NCBI RefSeq assembly: GCF_029227915.1
Contig: NC_079885.1
Coordinates: 28,337,001-28,401,000, forward strand
Source of the DNA: Hydractinia symbiolongicarpus
Taxonomy: Eukaryota > Cnidaria > Hydrozoa > Anthoathecata > Hydractiniidae
Length of the DNA: 64,000 nt
Direction: 5' to 3'
Of this stretch, positions 38,275 to 50,421 are shown one piece after another (positions within the stretch are counted from its first letter, which is position 1; each line of letters opens with the position of its first letter). A program made the position numbers and the translations under genes. The notes under the pieces were generated by a model. It had not been told where the DNA came from. It saw only the letters and a program-made list of their open reading frames with translations, and made no database searches.

Positions 38275-38648
38275 TGACATGATTGCTGGAATTCAGCTAT
38301 TACACTCCGCCATATCGTAGCGCTTCACTTAAAAATTTTTATAAAATAAGTTCTTTTTTACTGTGGGACCAATCCTAGCCGTTAGTGCGCGCTGAAGAAA
38401 TAGAGACAGTTTCAAATACTACATTTCATTGAGTTTCTAACGGTATCAATCCGCTAAACTTACAACGGTCGCGTCACATTTTCGTACCAACATGTATTTA
38501 GTGACTCTTTTCCGATATTACTAAGTTGTATCGCTTTTGACAGTGAAACGATTGACTGTGGGTCTTAATTGAAGTGATTCTGTACTGTGACCTTATAAAT
38601 GTAATAAATGAGCCAATTGGACTCCAAGGAATAACATTCTTCTTAATT
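38275..38648 (+). repeat. Single-monomer tandem duplication, copy 1 (374 bp)
   Basis: This monomer and the next (38649-39022) are near identical and share private features: CCATATCGTAGCG, AATAAGTTCTTTTTTAC, GTTTCTAACGGTATCAATCCG, ACGGTCGCGTCACATTTTCG. Differences include CTATTACACTCCGC here against CGATTACACTCGGC there. It is the only clear recent duplication of just one monomer in the window. Confidence 0.93.
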
Positions 38649-39022
38649 TGACATGATTGCTGGAATTCAGCGATTACACTCGGCCATATCGTAGCGCTTC
38701 ACTTAAAAATTTTTATAAAATAAGTTCTTTTTTACTGTGGGACCAATCCTAGCCGTTAGTGCGCGCTGAAGAAATAGAGACAGTTTCAAATACTACATTT
38801 CATTGAGTTTCTAACGGTATCAATCCGCTAAACTTACAACGGTCGCGTCACATTTTCGTACCAACATGTATTTAGTGAGTCTTTTCCGATATTACTAAGT
38901 TGTATCGCTTTTGACAGTGAAACGATTGACTGTGGGTCTTAATTGAAGTGATTCTGTACTGTGACCTTATAAATGTAATAAATGAGCCAATTGGACTCCA
39001 AGGAATAACATTCTTCTTAATT
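38649..39022 (+). repeat. Single-monomer tandem duplication, copy 2 (374 bp)
   Basis: This is the copy of 38275-38648. The following monomer (39023) starts with the same CGGCCATATCGTAGCG, then changes to A-type sequence with GGCCGTTAGCACGC, so the exchange ended inside the first ~100 bp of that unit. Confidence 0.93.
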
Positions 39023-42000
39023 TGACATGATTGCTGGAATTCAGCGATTACACTCGGCCATATCGTAGCGCTTCACTTAAAAATTTATATAAAATAAGTC
39101 ATTTTTTACTGTGGGACCAATCCTGGCCGTTAGCACGCGCTGAATGAATAGGAACAGTTTCTAAGACTACATTTCATTGACCTTCTGGCGGTATAAATCC
39201 GTTTGAGTTACAACGGTTGCGTCACATATTCGTACCAACATGTATTTAGCGATAAAATTCGGATATTACTAGGTTGCATCGCTTTTAACAGTGTAACGAT
39301 TGCCTGTGGGACTTAATTGAACTTATTTTGGACTGTGATCTTATAAATGTGATAAGTAAGACAATTGGACCAAGAAATAGCATTCTTCATACCTTGACAT
39401 GATTGCTGGTATTTACCGATTTCACTGGGCGCTGTGGGAGCGCTTCATTTAAAAATTTAGATAAATAAGTGATTTTTTACGGTTGGACCAATCCTAGCCG
39501 TTAGCGCGCGCTGAAGAAAGAGAGACAGTTTTAAAAACTACATTTCAATGACTTTCTAACGGTATCAGTGCGTTTCAATTATAACGTTTGCGTCACATAT
39601 TCGTACCAACATGCATTTAGCGAGATTTTTCTGATTTTACTAGGTTGCATCGCTTTTAACAGTGAAAGGATTGACTGTGGGACTTAATTGAACTGATTTT
39701 GGACTTTGACCTCATAAATGTGATAAATGAGACAATTGGACCAAAGGAATAACATTCTTCCTAATTTGACATGATTGCTGGAATTCAGCTATTATACTCG
39801 GCCCTATGGTAGCGCTTCACTTAAACATTTATATAAAATAAGTCTTTTTTACTGTGGGACCAATCCTGGCTGTTAGCACGCGCTGAAGAAATAGAGAAAT
39901 TCTCAAAAACTAAATTTCATTGACTTCTTGGCGTTATCACTCCGTTTGAGTTAAAACGGTTGCGTCGCATATTCGTACCAACATGTATTTAGTGATATTT
40001 TTCCGATATTATTGAGTTATATCGCTTTTAACAGTGAAACGACTCTGGGAGTTAATTGAAGTAACTTTGGACTGTGACCTTATGAATGTGATAAGTGAGC
40101 CAACTGGACCCCAAGAAATGACATTCTTCTTAATTTGACATGATTGACGCAACTCAGCGATTACACTGGTCGCTGTTTGGAGCGCTTTATTTAAAAATTT
40201 AGATAAATAAGTGATTTTTTACTGTGGGACGAATCCTAGCCGTTATCGCGCGCTGAAGAAATAGAGACAGTTTTAGAAGATACGTTTCAATGAATTTCTA
40301 AAGGTATGAGTCCGTTTGAGATACATCGGTTGAGTCACATATTCGTCCCCACATGTATTTAGGGATATTTTTCGGATAATACTAGGTTGTATCGCTTTTA
40401 ACAGTGAAACGATTGACTGTGGCACTTAATTGAACTAATTTTGGACTTTGACCTCAAAAATGTGATAAATGAGACAATTGGACCCAAGAAATAACCTTCG
40501 TCTTAATTTGACATGATTGCTGGAATATACCGATTTCGCTAGGCGCTGTGGTAGCGCTTCATTTAAAAATTTAGATAAATAAGTCATTTTTTACTGTGGT
40601 ACGAATCCTAGCCATTATCGCGCGCTGAAGAAATAGAGACAGTTTTAGAAAGTACATTTCAATGAATTTCTAACGGTATGAGTCCGTTTGAGTTACATTG
40701 GTTGAGTCACACATTCGTCCCCACATGTATTTAGGGATATTTTTAATAATACTAGGTTGTATCGCTTTTAACAGTGAAACGATTGACTGTGGCACTTAAT
40801 TGAACTGATTTTGGACTTTGACATCAAAAATGTGATAAATGAGACAAGAAATAACATTCGTCTTAATTTGACATGATTGCTGAAATTTACCGATTTCGCT
40901 GGGCGCTGTGGTAGCGCTTTATTTAAAAGTTTAAATATATAAGTCATTTTTTACTGTGGGACCAATCCTAGCCGTTAGCGCGCTGAAGAAATAAAAAAAT
41001 TTTCAAAAACTACATTTCATTGACTTTCTAACGGTGTCAATCCGCTTAAGTAACAACGGTTGCGTCACGTATTCGTACCAACAAATATTTAGTCATTTTT
41101 TTCCGATATTGCTCAGTTGTGTTGCTTTTGACAGTGAAACGATTGACTGTGGGACTTAATTGAAGTGATTCTGTACTGTGACCTTATAAATGTGATAAAT
41201 GAGCCTATTGGACTCCAAGGATTAACATTCTTCTTAATTTGACATGATTGCTGGAATTCAGCTATTATACTCGGCCCTATGGTAGCGCTTCACTTAAACA
41301 TTTATATAAGATAAGTCCTTTTTTACTGTGGGACCAATCCTGGCCGTTAGCACGCGCTAAATAAATAGGAACAGTTTCAAAGACTACATTTCATTGACCT
41401 TCTGGCGGTATAAATCCGTTTGAGTTACAACGGTTGCCTCACATATTCATACCAACATGTATTTAGCGATAGTATTCGGATATTACTAGGTTGCATCGCT
41501 TTTAACAGTGAAACGATAAACTGTGGGACTTAATTGAACTGATTTTGGACCGTGATCTTATAAATGTGATAAATGAGACAATTGGACCCAAGGAATAACA
41601 TTCTTTTTAATTTGACATGATTGCTCGAATTTACCGATTTCGCTGGGCGCTGTGGTAGCGTTTTGTTTAAAAGTTTAGATATATAAGTCGTTTTGTACTG
41701 CGGGACCAATCCTAGCCGTTAGCGCGCGTTGAAGAAATAGAAACAGTTTCAAAGACTACATTTCATTGACCTTCTGGCGGTATAAATCCGTTTGAGTTAC
41801 AACGGTTGCGTCACATATTCGTACCAACATGTATTTAGTGATATTTTTCTGATATTATTAAGTTATATCGCTTTTAACAGTGAAACAATTGACTCTGGGA
41901 CTTAATTGAAATAACTTTGGACTGTGACCTAATAAATGTGATAAGTGAGCCAACTGGAACCCAAGAAATAACATTCTTCTTAATTTGACATGATTGCCGC

Positions 42001-42720
42001 AATACAGCGATTACCTTGGGCGCTGTTTGGAGCGCTTCATTTAAAAATTTAGATAAATAAGTGATTTTTTACTGTGGGACGAATCCTAGCCGTTAACGCG
42101 CGCTGAAGAAATAGAGACAGTTTTAGAAGATACGTTTCAATGAATTTGTAACGGTATGAGTCCGTTTGAGTTACATCGGTTGAGTCACATATTCGTCCCC
42201 ACATGTATTTAGGGATATTTTTCTGATAATACTAGGTTGTATCGCTTTTAACAGTGAAACGATTGACTGTGGCACTTAATTGAATTGATTTTGGACTGTG
42301 ACCTTATAAATGTGATAAGTAAGACAATTGGAACCAAGAAATATCATTCTTCTTAATTTGACATGATTGCTAGAATTTACTGATTTCACTGGGCGCTGTG
42401 GTAGGGATTCACTTAAAAATTTATATAAATAAGTCATTTTTTACGTTGGGACCAATCCTAGCCGTTAGCCCGCGCTGAAGAAAGAGAAACAGTTTTAAAA
42501 ACAACATTTCATTGACTTTCTAACGGTATCAGTCCTTTTCAATTACAACAGTTGCGTCGCATAATCGTACCATCATGTATTTAGCGATATTTTTCTGATT
42601 TTACTAGGTTGCATCGTTTTTAACAGTGAAAGGATTGACTGTGGGACTTAATTGAACTGATTTTGGACTTTGACCTCAAAAATGTGACAAATGAGACAAG
42701 AAAAAACATTCGTCTTACTT

Positions 42721-43135
42721 TGACATGATTGCCGAAATTTTCCGATTTCTCTGGGCGCTGTGGTAGCGCTTTATTTATAAGTTTAGATAAATAAGTCATT
42801 TTTTAACGCTTCACTTTAAAAATTTAGATAAAATAAGTCATTTTTTACTGTGGGACCAATCCTAGCCGTTAGCGCGCGCTGAAGAAATAGAGACAGTTTC
42901 AAATACTACATTTCATTGACTTTCTAACGGTGTCAATCCGCTTGACTTACAACGGTTGAGTCAAATATTTGTACCAACATGTATTTAGTGATTTTTTTCC
43001 GATATTACTAAGTTGTATCGCTTTTAACAGTGAAACGATTGACTGTGGGACTTAATTGAAGTGATTCTGGACTGCAACCTTATAAATGTGATAAATGAGC
43101 CAATTGGACTACAAGGAAAAACATTCTTCTTAATT
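42721..43135 (+). repeat. 415-bp hybrid monomer with a duplicated A/T-tract region
   Basis: The A/T-rich segment of the monomer occurs twice in a row: GTTTAGATAAATAAGTCATT at 42781, then, after a junction TTTTTTAACGCTTCAC, AATTTAGATAAAATAAGTC again at about 42821. The right-hand part matches the unusual monomer at 37900, which also has TTAACGCTTCACTTT instead of GTAGCGCTTCAC. The extra length is about 41 bp. It is best read as an unequal exchange joined at a short TTA match. Confidence 0.9.
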
Positions 43136-43507
43136 TGACATGATTGCTGCAATTCAGCAATTACACTCGTCCCAGTGGTTGCGCTTCACTAAAAAATTTA
43201 GATAAAATAAGTCTGTTTGTACTGTGGGACCAATCCTAGCCGTTAGCACGCTGAAGAAATAGAAAAATTTTCAAAAACTACATTTCATTGACTTTGTAAC
43301 GGTGTCAATCCGCTTTAGTAACAACGGTTGCGTCACATGTTCGTACCAACATGTATTTAGTGATTTTTTTCCGATATTACTCATTTGTATTGCTTTTGAC
43401 AGTGAAACGATTGACTGTGGGTCTTAATTGAAGTGATTCTGTACTGTGACCTTATAAATGTAATAAATGAGCCAATTGGACTCCAAGGAATAACATGCTT
43501 CTTAATT
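43136..43507 (+). repeat. Isolated CGTCCCAGTGG-type monomer outside zone III
   Basis: The start GCAATTCAGCAATTACAC, then CGTCCCAGTGG and AGTCTGTTTGTACTG, marks a zone III second-unit monomer, otherwise seen only at 24497, 25994, 27118 and 27866. It lies about 15 kb from those and follows the 415-bp hybrid monomer. After about 43250 it becomes a different type (GAAAAATTTTC). Confidence 0.8.
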
Positions 43508-43880
43508 TCACATGATTGCTGGAATTCAGCGATTACACTCGCCCCTATGGTAGCGCTTCACTTAAAAATTTATACAAAATAAGTAATTTTTTACTGTGGG
43601 ACCAATCCTAACCGTTAGCACGCGCTGAATAAATAGGAACAGTTTCAAAGACTACATTTCATTGACTTTCTGGCGGTATAAATCCGTTTGAGTTACAACG
43701 GTTGCGTCACATATTCGTACCAACATATACTTAGCGATGTTTTTCTGATTTTACTAGGTTGCATCGTTTTTAACAGTGAAAGGATTGACTGTGGGACTTA
43801 ATTGAACTGATTTTGGACTTTGACCTCAAAAATGTGATAAATGAGACAATTGGACCCAAGAAATAACATTCTTCTTAATT

Positions 43881-44990
43881 TGACATGATTGTTGGAATTT
43901 ACCGATTTCGCTGGGCGCTGTGGTAGCGCTTTATTTAAAAGTTTTGATTAAAAAAGTGATTTTGTACTGTGGGTCCAATCCTAGCCGTTAGAGCGCGCCG
44001 AAGAAATAGAGACATTCTCAAAAACTACATTTCATTGACTTCTTGGCGGTATCACTCCGTTTGAGTTACAACGGTTGCGTCACATATTCGTACCAACATG
44101 TATTTAGTGATATTTTTCCGATATTATTGAGTTATATCGCTTTTAACAGTGAAACGATTGACTCTGGGACTTAATTGAAGTAACTTTGGACTGTGACCTT
44201 ATGAATGTGATAAGTGAGCCAACTGGATCCCAAGAAATGACATTCTTCTTAATTTGACATGATTGCCGCAACTCAGCGATTACACTGGTCGCTTTTTGGA
44301 GCGCTTCATTTAAAAGATTTGATTAAAAAAGTGATTTTTTACTGTGGGACGAATCCTAGCCGTTATCGCGCGCTGAAGAAATAGAGACAGTTTTAGAAGA
44401 TACGTTTCAATCAATTTCTAACGGTATGAGTCCGTTGGAGTTACATCGGTTGAGTCACATATTCGTCCCCACATGTATTTTTCTGATAATACTAGGTTGT
44501 ATCGCTTTTAACAGTGAAACGATTGACTGTGACACTTAATTGAACTGATTTTGGACTGTGACCTTATAAATGTGATAAGTGAGACAATTGGAACCAAGAA
44601 ATATCATTCTTCCTTATTTGACATGATTGCTGGAATTTACTGATTTCACTGGGCGCTGTGGTAGGGATTCAATTAAAAATTTAGATAAATAAGTCATTTT
44701 TTACGTTGGGACCAATCCTAGCCGTTAGCCCGCGCTGAAGAAAGAGAAACAGTTTTAAAAACTACATTTCATTGACTCTCTAACGGTATCAGTACTTTTC
44801 AATTACAACAGTTGCGTCACATATTCGTACCATCATGTATTTAGCGATATTTTTCTGATTTTACTATGTTGCATCGTTTTTAACAGTGAAAGGATTGACT
44901 GTGGGACTTAATTGAACTGATTTTGGACTTTGACCTCAAAAATGTGATAAATGAGACAATTGGACCCAAGAAATAACATTCTTCTTAATT
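43881..44990 (+). repeat. Trimer HOR copy 1 (1110 bp)
   Basis: Starts are 43881, 44255 and 44619. The middle unit is 364 bp: ACATGTATTTTTCTGATAAT lacks about 10 bp (AGGGATATTT) relative to its relatives. Its first two units carry GATTAAAAAAGTGATT in the A/T-tract region, where copies 2 and 3 differ. Confidence 0.9.
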
Positions 44991-46109
44991 TGACATGATT
45001 GTTGGAATTTACCGATTTCGCTGGGCGCTGTGGTAGCGCTTTATTTAAAAGTTTAGATTAAAAAAGTCATTTTGTACTGTGGGACCAATCCTAGCCGTTA
45101 GAGCACGCCGAAGAAATAGAGACATTCTCAAAAACAACATTTCATTGACTTCTTGGCGGTATCACTCCGTTTGAGTTACAACGGTTGCGTCACATATTCG
45201 TACCAACATGTATTTAGTGATATTTTTCCGATGTTATTGAGTTATATCGCTTTTAACAGTGAAACGATTGACTCTGGGACTTAATTGAAGTAACTTTGGA
45301 CAGTGACCTTATGAATGTGATAAGTGAGCCAACTGGACCCCAAAAAATGACATTCTTCTTAATTTGACATGATTGCCGCAACTCAGCGATTACACTGGTC
45401 GCTTTTTGGAGCGCTTCATTTAAAAATTTAGATAAATAAGTGATTTTTTACTGTGGGACGAATCCTAGCCGTTAACGCGCGCTGAAGAAATAGAGACAGT
45501 TTTAGAAGATACGTTTCAATGAATTTCTAACGGTATGAGTCCGTTGGAGTTACATCGGTTGAGTCACATATTCGTCCCCACATGTATTTAGTGATATTTT
45601 TCTGATAATACTAGGTTGTATTGCTTTTAACAGTGAAACGATTGACTATGGCACTTAATTGAACTGATTTTGGACTGTCACCTTATAAATGTGATAAGTG
45701 AGACAATTGGAACCAAGAAATATCATTCTTCCTTATTTGACATGATTGCTGGAATTTACTGATTTCACTGGGCGCTGTGGTAGGGATTCACTTAAAAATT
45801 TAGATAAATAAGTCATTTTTTACGTTGGGACCAACCCTAGCCGTTATCCCGCGCTGAAGAAAGAGAAACAGTTTTAAAAACTACATTTCATTGACTCTCT
45901 AACGGTAACAGTCCTTTTCAATTACAACAGTTGCGTCACATATTCGTACCATCATGTATTTAGCGATATTTTTCTGATTTTACTACGTTGCATCGTTTTT
46001 AACAGTGAAAGGATTGACTGTGGGACTTAATTGAACTGATTTTGGACTTTGACCTCAAAAATGTGATAAATGAGACAATTGGACCCAAGAAATAACATTC
46101 TTCTTAATT
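44991..46109 (+). repeat. Trimer HOR copy 2 (1119 bp)
   Basis: Starts are 44991, 45365 and 45738. It shares GTTGGAATTTACCG, GATTAAAAAAGTCATTTTG, TCGCTTTTTGGAGCGC and CCTTATTTGACATG with its neighbours. By eye it is closer to copy 3 than to copy 1. Confidence 0.92.
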
Positions 46110-47218
46110 TGACATGATTGTTGGAATTTACCGATTTCGCTGGGCGCTGTGGTAGCGCTTTATTTAAAAGTTTAGATTAAAAAAGTCATTTTGTACTGTG
46201 GGACCAATCCTAGCCGTTAGAGCGCGCCGAAGAAATAGAGACATTCTCAAAAACTACATTTCATTGACTTCTTGGCGGTATCACTCCGTTTATGTTACAA
46301 CGGTTGCGTCACATATTCGTACCAACATGTATTTAGTGATATTTTTCCGATATTATTGAGTTATATCGCTTTTAACAGTGAAACGATTGACTCTGGGACT
46401 TAATTGAAGTAACTTTGGACTGTGACCTTATGAATGTGATAAGTGAGCCAACTGGACCCCAAGAAATGACATTCTTCTTAATTTGACATGATTGCCGCAA
46501 CTCAGCGATTACACTGGTCGCTTTTTGGAGCGCTTCATTTAAAAATTTAGATAAATAAGTGATTTTTTACTGTGGGACGAATCCTAGCCGTTATCGCGCG
46601 CTGAAGAAATAGAGACAGTTTTAGAAGATACGTTTCAATGAATTTCTAACGGTATGAGTCCGTTGGAGTTACATCGGTTGAGTCACATATTCGTCCCCAC
46701 ATGTATTTAGGGATATTTTTCTGGTAATACTAGGTTGTATCGCTTTTAACAGTGAAACGATTGACTGTGGCACTTAATTGAACTGATTTTGGACTGTGAC
46801 CTTATAAATGTGATAAGTGAGACAATTGGAACCAAGAAATATCATTCTTCCTTATTTGACATGATTGCTGGAATTTACTGATTTCACTGGGCGCTGTGGT
46901 AGGGATTTACTTAAAAATTTAGATAAATAAGTCATTTTTTACGTTGGGACCAACCCTAGCCGTTATCCCGCGCTGAAGAAAGAGAAACAGTTTTAAAAAC
47001 TACATTTCATTGACTCTCTAACGGTATCAGTCCTTTTCAATTACAACAGTTGCGTCACATATTCGTACCATCATGTATTAAGCGATATTTTTCTGATTTT
47101 ACTATGTTGCATCGTTTTTAACAGTGAAAGGATTGACTGTGGGACTTAATTGAACTGATTTTGGACTTTGACCTCAAAAATGTGATAATTGAGACAAGAA
47201 ATAACATTCGGCTTAATT
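46110..47218 (+). repeat. Trimer HOR copy 3 (1109 bp)
   Basis: Starts are 46110, 46484 and 46857. The last unit ends with GAGACAAGAAATAAC, the 10-bp deletion form, while the equivalent units in copies 1 and 2 keep the full sequence. The end of this copy is therefore an exchange with the 362-bp monomer class. Confidence 0.9.
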
Positions 47219-48697
47219 TGACATGATTGCTGAAATTTACCGATTTCTCTGGGCACTGTGGTAGCGCTTTATTTAAAAGTTTAGATAAATAAGTCATTTT
47301 TTACTGTGGGACCAATTCCAGCCGTTAGCGCGCTGAAAAAATAGAAAAATTTTCAAAAACTACATTTCATTGACTTTCTAACAGTGTCAATCCGCTTAAG
47401 TAACAACGGTTGCGTCACGTATTCGTACCAACATGTATTTAGTGATTTTTTCCCGATATTACTCAGTTGTTTTGCTTTTGACAGTGAAACGATTGACTGT
47501 GGGACTTAATTGAAATGATTCTGTACTGTGACCTTATAAATGTGATAAATGAGCCTATTGGACTCCAAGGAATAACATTCTTCTTAATTTGACATGATTG
47601 CTGGAATTCAGCTATTATACTCGGCCCTATGGTAGCGCTTCACTTAAAAATTTATATAAAATAAGTCCTTTTTTACTGTGGGACCAATCCTGGCCGTTAG
47701 CACGCGCTGAATAAATAGGAACAGTTTCAAAGACTACATTTTATTGACCTTTTGGCGGTATAAATCCGTTTGAGTTACAACGGTTGCGTCACATATTCGT
47801 ACCAACATGTATTTAATTATATTTTTCTGATATTATTAAGTTATATCGCTTTTAACAGTGAAACAATTGACTCTTGGACTTAATTGAAATAACTTTGGAC
47901 TGTGACCTAATAAATGTGATAAGTGAGCCAACTGAAACCCAAGAAATAACATTCTTCCTAATTTGACATGATTGCCGCAACTCAGCGATTACACTGGGCG
48001 CCGGTTGGAGCGCTTCATTTAAAAATTTAGATAAATAAGTCATTTTTTACGGTGGGATCAATCCTAGCCGTTAGCCCGCGCTGAAGAAAGAGAAACAGTT
48101 TTAAAAACTAAATTTCATTGACTCTCTAACGGTATCAGTCCTTTTCAATTACAACGGTTGCGTCACATATTCGTACCATCATGTATTTAGCGATATTTTT
48201 CTGATTTTACTAGGTTGCATCGTTTTTAACAGTGAAAGGATTGACTGTGGGACATAATTGAACTGATTTTGGACTTTGACCTCAAAAATGTGATAAATGA
48301 GACAAGAAAAACCATTCGTCTTAATTTGACATGATTGCTGAAATTTACCGATTTCGCTGGGCGCTGTGGTAGCGCTTTATTTAAAAGTTTAGATAAATAA
48401 GTCATTTTTTACTGTGTGACCAATCCTAGCCGTTAGCGCGCTGAAGAAATAGAAAAATTTTCAAAAACTACATTTCATTGACTTTCTAACGGTGTCAATC
48501 CGCTTAAGTTACAACGGTTGCGTCACGTATTCGTACCAACATGTATTTAGTGATTTTTTTCCGATATTACTAAGTTGTATTGCTTTTGAAAGTGAAACGA
48601 TTGACTGTGGGACTTAATTGAAGTGATTCTGTACTGTGGCCTTATAAATGTGATAAATGAGCCAATTGGACTCCAAGGAATAACATTCTTCTTAATT

Positions 48698-49374
48698 TGA
48701 CATGATTGCTGGAATTCAGCGATTACACACGGCCCTATGGTAGCGCTTCACTTAAAAATTTACACAAAATAAGTCATTTTTTACTGTGGGACCAATCCTG
48801 GCCGTTAGCACGCGCTGAATAAATAGGAACAGCTCCAAAGACTTCATTTCATTGACTTTTTGGCGGTATAAATCCGCTGGAGTTACAACGGTTGCGTCAC
48901 ATATTCGTACCAACATGTATTTAGCGATAATTTTCTGATTTTACTAGGTTGCATCGTTTTTAACAGTGAAAGGATTGACTGTGGGACTTAATTGAACTGA
49001 ATTTAGACTTTGACCTTAAAAATGAGATAAATGAGACAATTGTGGTAGCGCTTCATTTAAAAATTTATATAAATAAGTCATTTTTTACGGTGGGACCAAT
49101 CCTAGCTGTTAGCGCAGGCTGAAGAAAGAGAGACAGTTTTAAAAACTACATTTCATTGACTTTCTAACAGTATCAGTCCGTTTCAATTACAACGGTTGCG
49201 TCACATATTCGTACCAACATGTGTTTAGCGATATTTTTCTGATTTTACTAGGTTGCATCGCTTTTAACAGTGAAAGGATTGAATGTGGGACTTAATTGAA
49301 CTGATTTTGGACTTTGACCTCATAAATGTGATAAATGAGACGATTTGACCCAAGGAATAACATTTTTCTTAATT
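48698..49374 (+). repeat. Monomer plus 5'-truncated monomer (677 bp), deletion junction 1
   Basis: There is no start box for 677 bp. At about 49030-49050 the sequence GAGACAATTGTGGTAGCG joins the end of one monomer directly to GTGGTAGCG of the next. About 70 bp are lost, including the whole start box and the GGAATTTACCG region. TG is present at both edges of the loss. Confidence 0.9.
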
Positions 49375-50048
49375 TGACATGATTGCTGGAATTTACCGAT
49401 TTCGCTGGGCGCTGTGGTAGCGTTTTTTTTAAAAGTTTAGATAAATAAGTCCTTTTGTACTGTGGGACCAATCCTAGCCGTTACCGCGCTGAAGAAATAG
49501 AAAAATTTTCAAAAACTACATTTCATTGACTTTCTAACGGTGTCAATCCGCTTAAGTTACAACGGTTGCGTCACGTATTCGTACCAACATGTATTTAGTG
49601 ATTTTTTTCCGATATTACTAGGTTGCATCGTTTTTAACAGTGAAAGGATTGACTGTGGGACTTAATTGAACTAAATTTGGACTTTGAACTTAAAAATGAG
49701 ATAAATGAGACAATTGTGGTAGCGCTTCATTTAAAAATTTAGATAAATAAGTCATTTCTTACGGTAGGACCAATCCTAGCCGTTAGCGCGCGCTGAAGAA
49801 AGAGAGACAGTTTTAAAAACTACATTTCATTGACTTTCTAACAGTATCAGTCCGTTTCAATTACAACGGTTGCGTCACATATTCGTACCAACATGTATTT
49901 AGCGATATTTTTCTGATTTTACTAGGTTGCATCGCTTTTAACAGTGAAAGGATTGAATGTGGGACTTAATTGAACTGATTTTGGACTTTGACCTCATAAA
50001 TGTGATAAATGAGACAATTTGACCCAAGGAATAACATTTTTCCTAATT
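49375..50048 (+). repeat. Monomer plus 5'-truncated monomer (674 bp), deletion junction 2
   Basis: It has the same GAGACAATTGTGGTAGCG junction, near 49704-49721, with AAAAATGAGATAAATG in front as in the first copy. The offset is about 673 bp. The deletion happened once and was then duplicated with its neighbour (blocks about 48944-49616 and 49617-50160). Confidence 0.9.
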
Positions 50049-50421
50049 TGACATGATTGCTGGAATTTACCGATTTCGCTGGGCGCTGTGGTAGCGTTTT
50101 TTTTAAAAGTTTAGATAAATAAGTCCTTTTGTACTGTGGGACCAATCCTAGCGGTTAGCGCGCGTTGAAGAAATAGAAACATTTTCAAAAACTTCATTTC
50201 ATTGACTTTCTAACGGTGTCAATTCGCTTGAATTACAACAGTTGCGTCACATAATCGTACCAACATGTATTTAGTGATTTTTTTCCGATATTACTAAGAT
50301 GTATCGCTTTTAACAGTGAAACGATTGACTGTGGGATTTAATTGAAGTGATTCTGGACTGTGACCTTATAAATGTGATAAATGAGCCAATTGGACTCCAA
50401 GGAATAACATTCTTCTTAATT

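Larger units (their letters stand above)
28240..43880 (+). repeat. Array zone IV: diverged mosaic where D and E variants appear
   Basis: From about 28.2 kb monomers become more varied. The form AGATAAATAAG (two bases shorter) becomes common, giving lengths of 369-373 bp. The E second half (ACATCGGTTGAGTCAC and TTCGTCCCCACATG) first appears in the monomer at 28988, and the D start (GCCGCAACTCAG with GTTTGGAGC) first at 30108. A 10-bp deletion form of 360-363 bp first appears near 36020. Local duplications here have periods of 2230 bp and 374 bp. Confidence 0.8.
43881..47218 (+). repeat. Array zone V: three copies of a trimer HOR, about 1.11 kb each
   Basis: Three consecutive units start at 43881 (1110 bp), 44991 (1119 bp) and 46110 (1109 bp). 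Each unit has the same order: a GTTGGAATTTACCG monomer with GATTAAAAAAGT; a D/E monomer with TCGCTTTTTGGAGCGC; and a monomer with GTAGGGATT and a CTGATTTTACTA tail. The first unit is short because its D/E monomer (44255) lacks about 10 bp. The third is short because its last monomer (46857) carries the 10-bp deletion of the 362-bp class. Confidence 0.9.
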
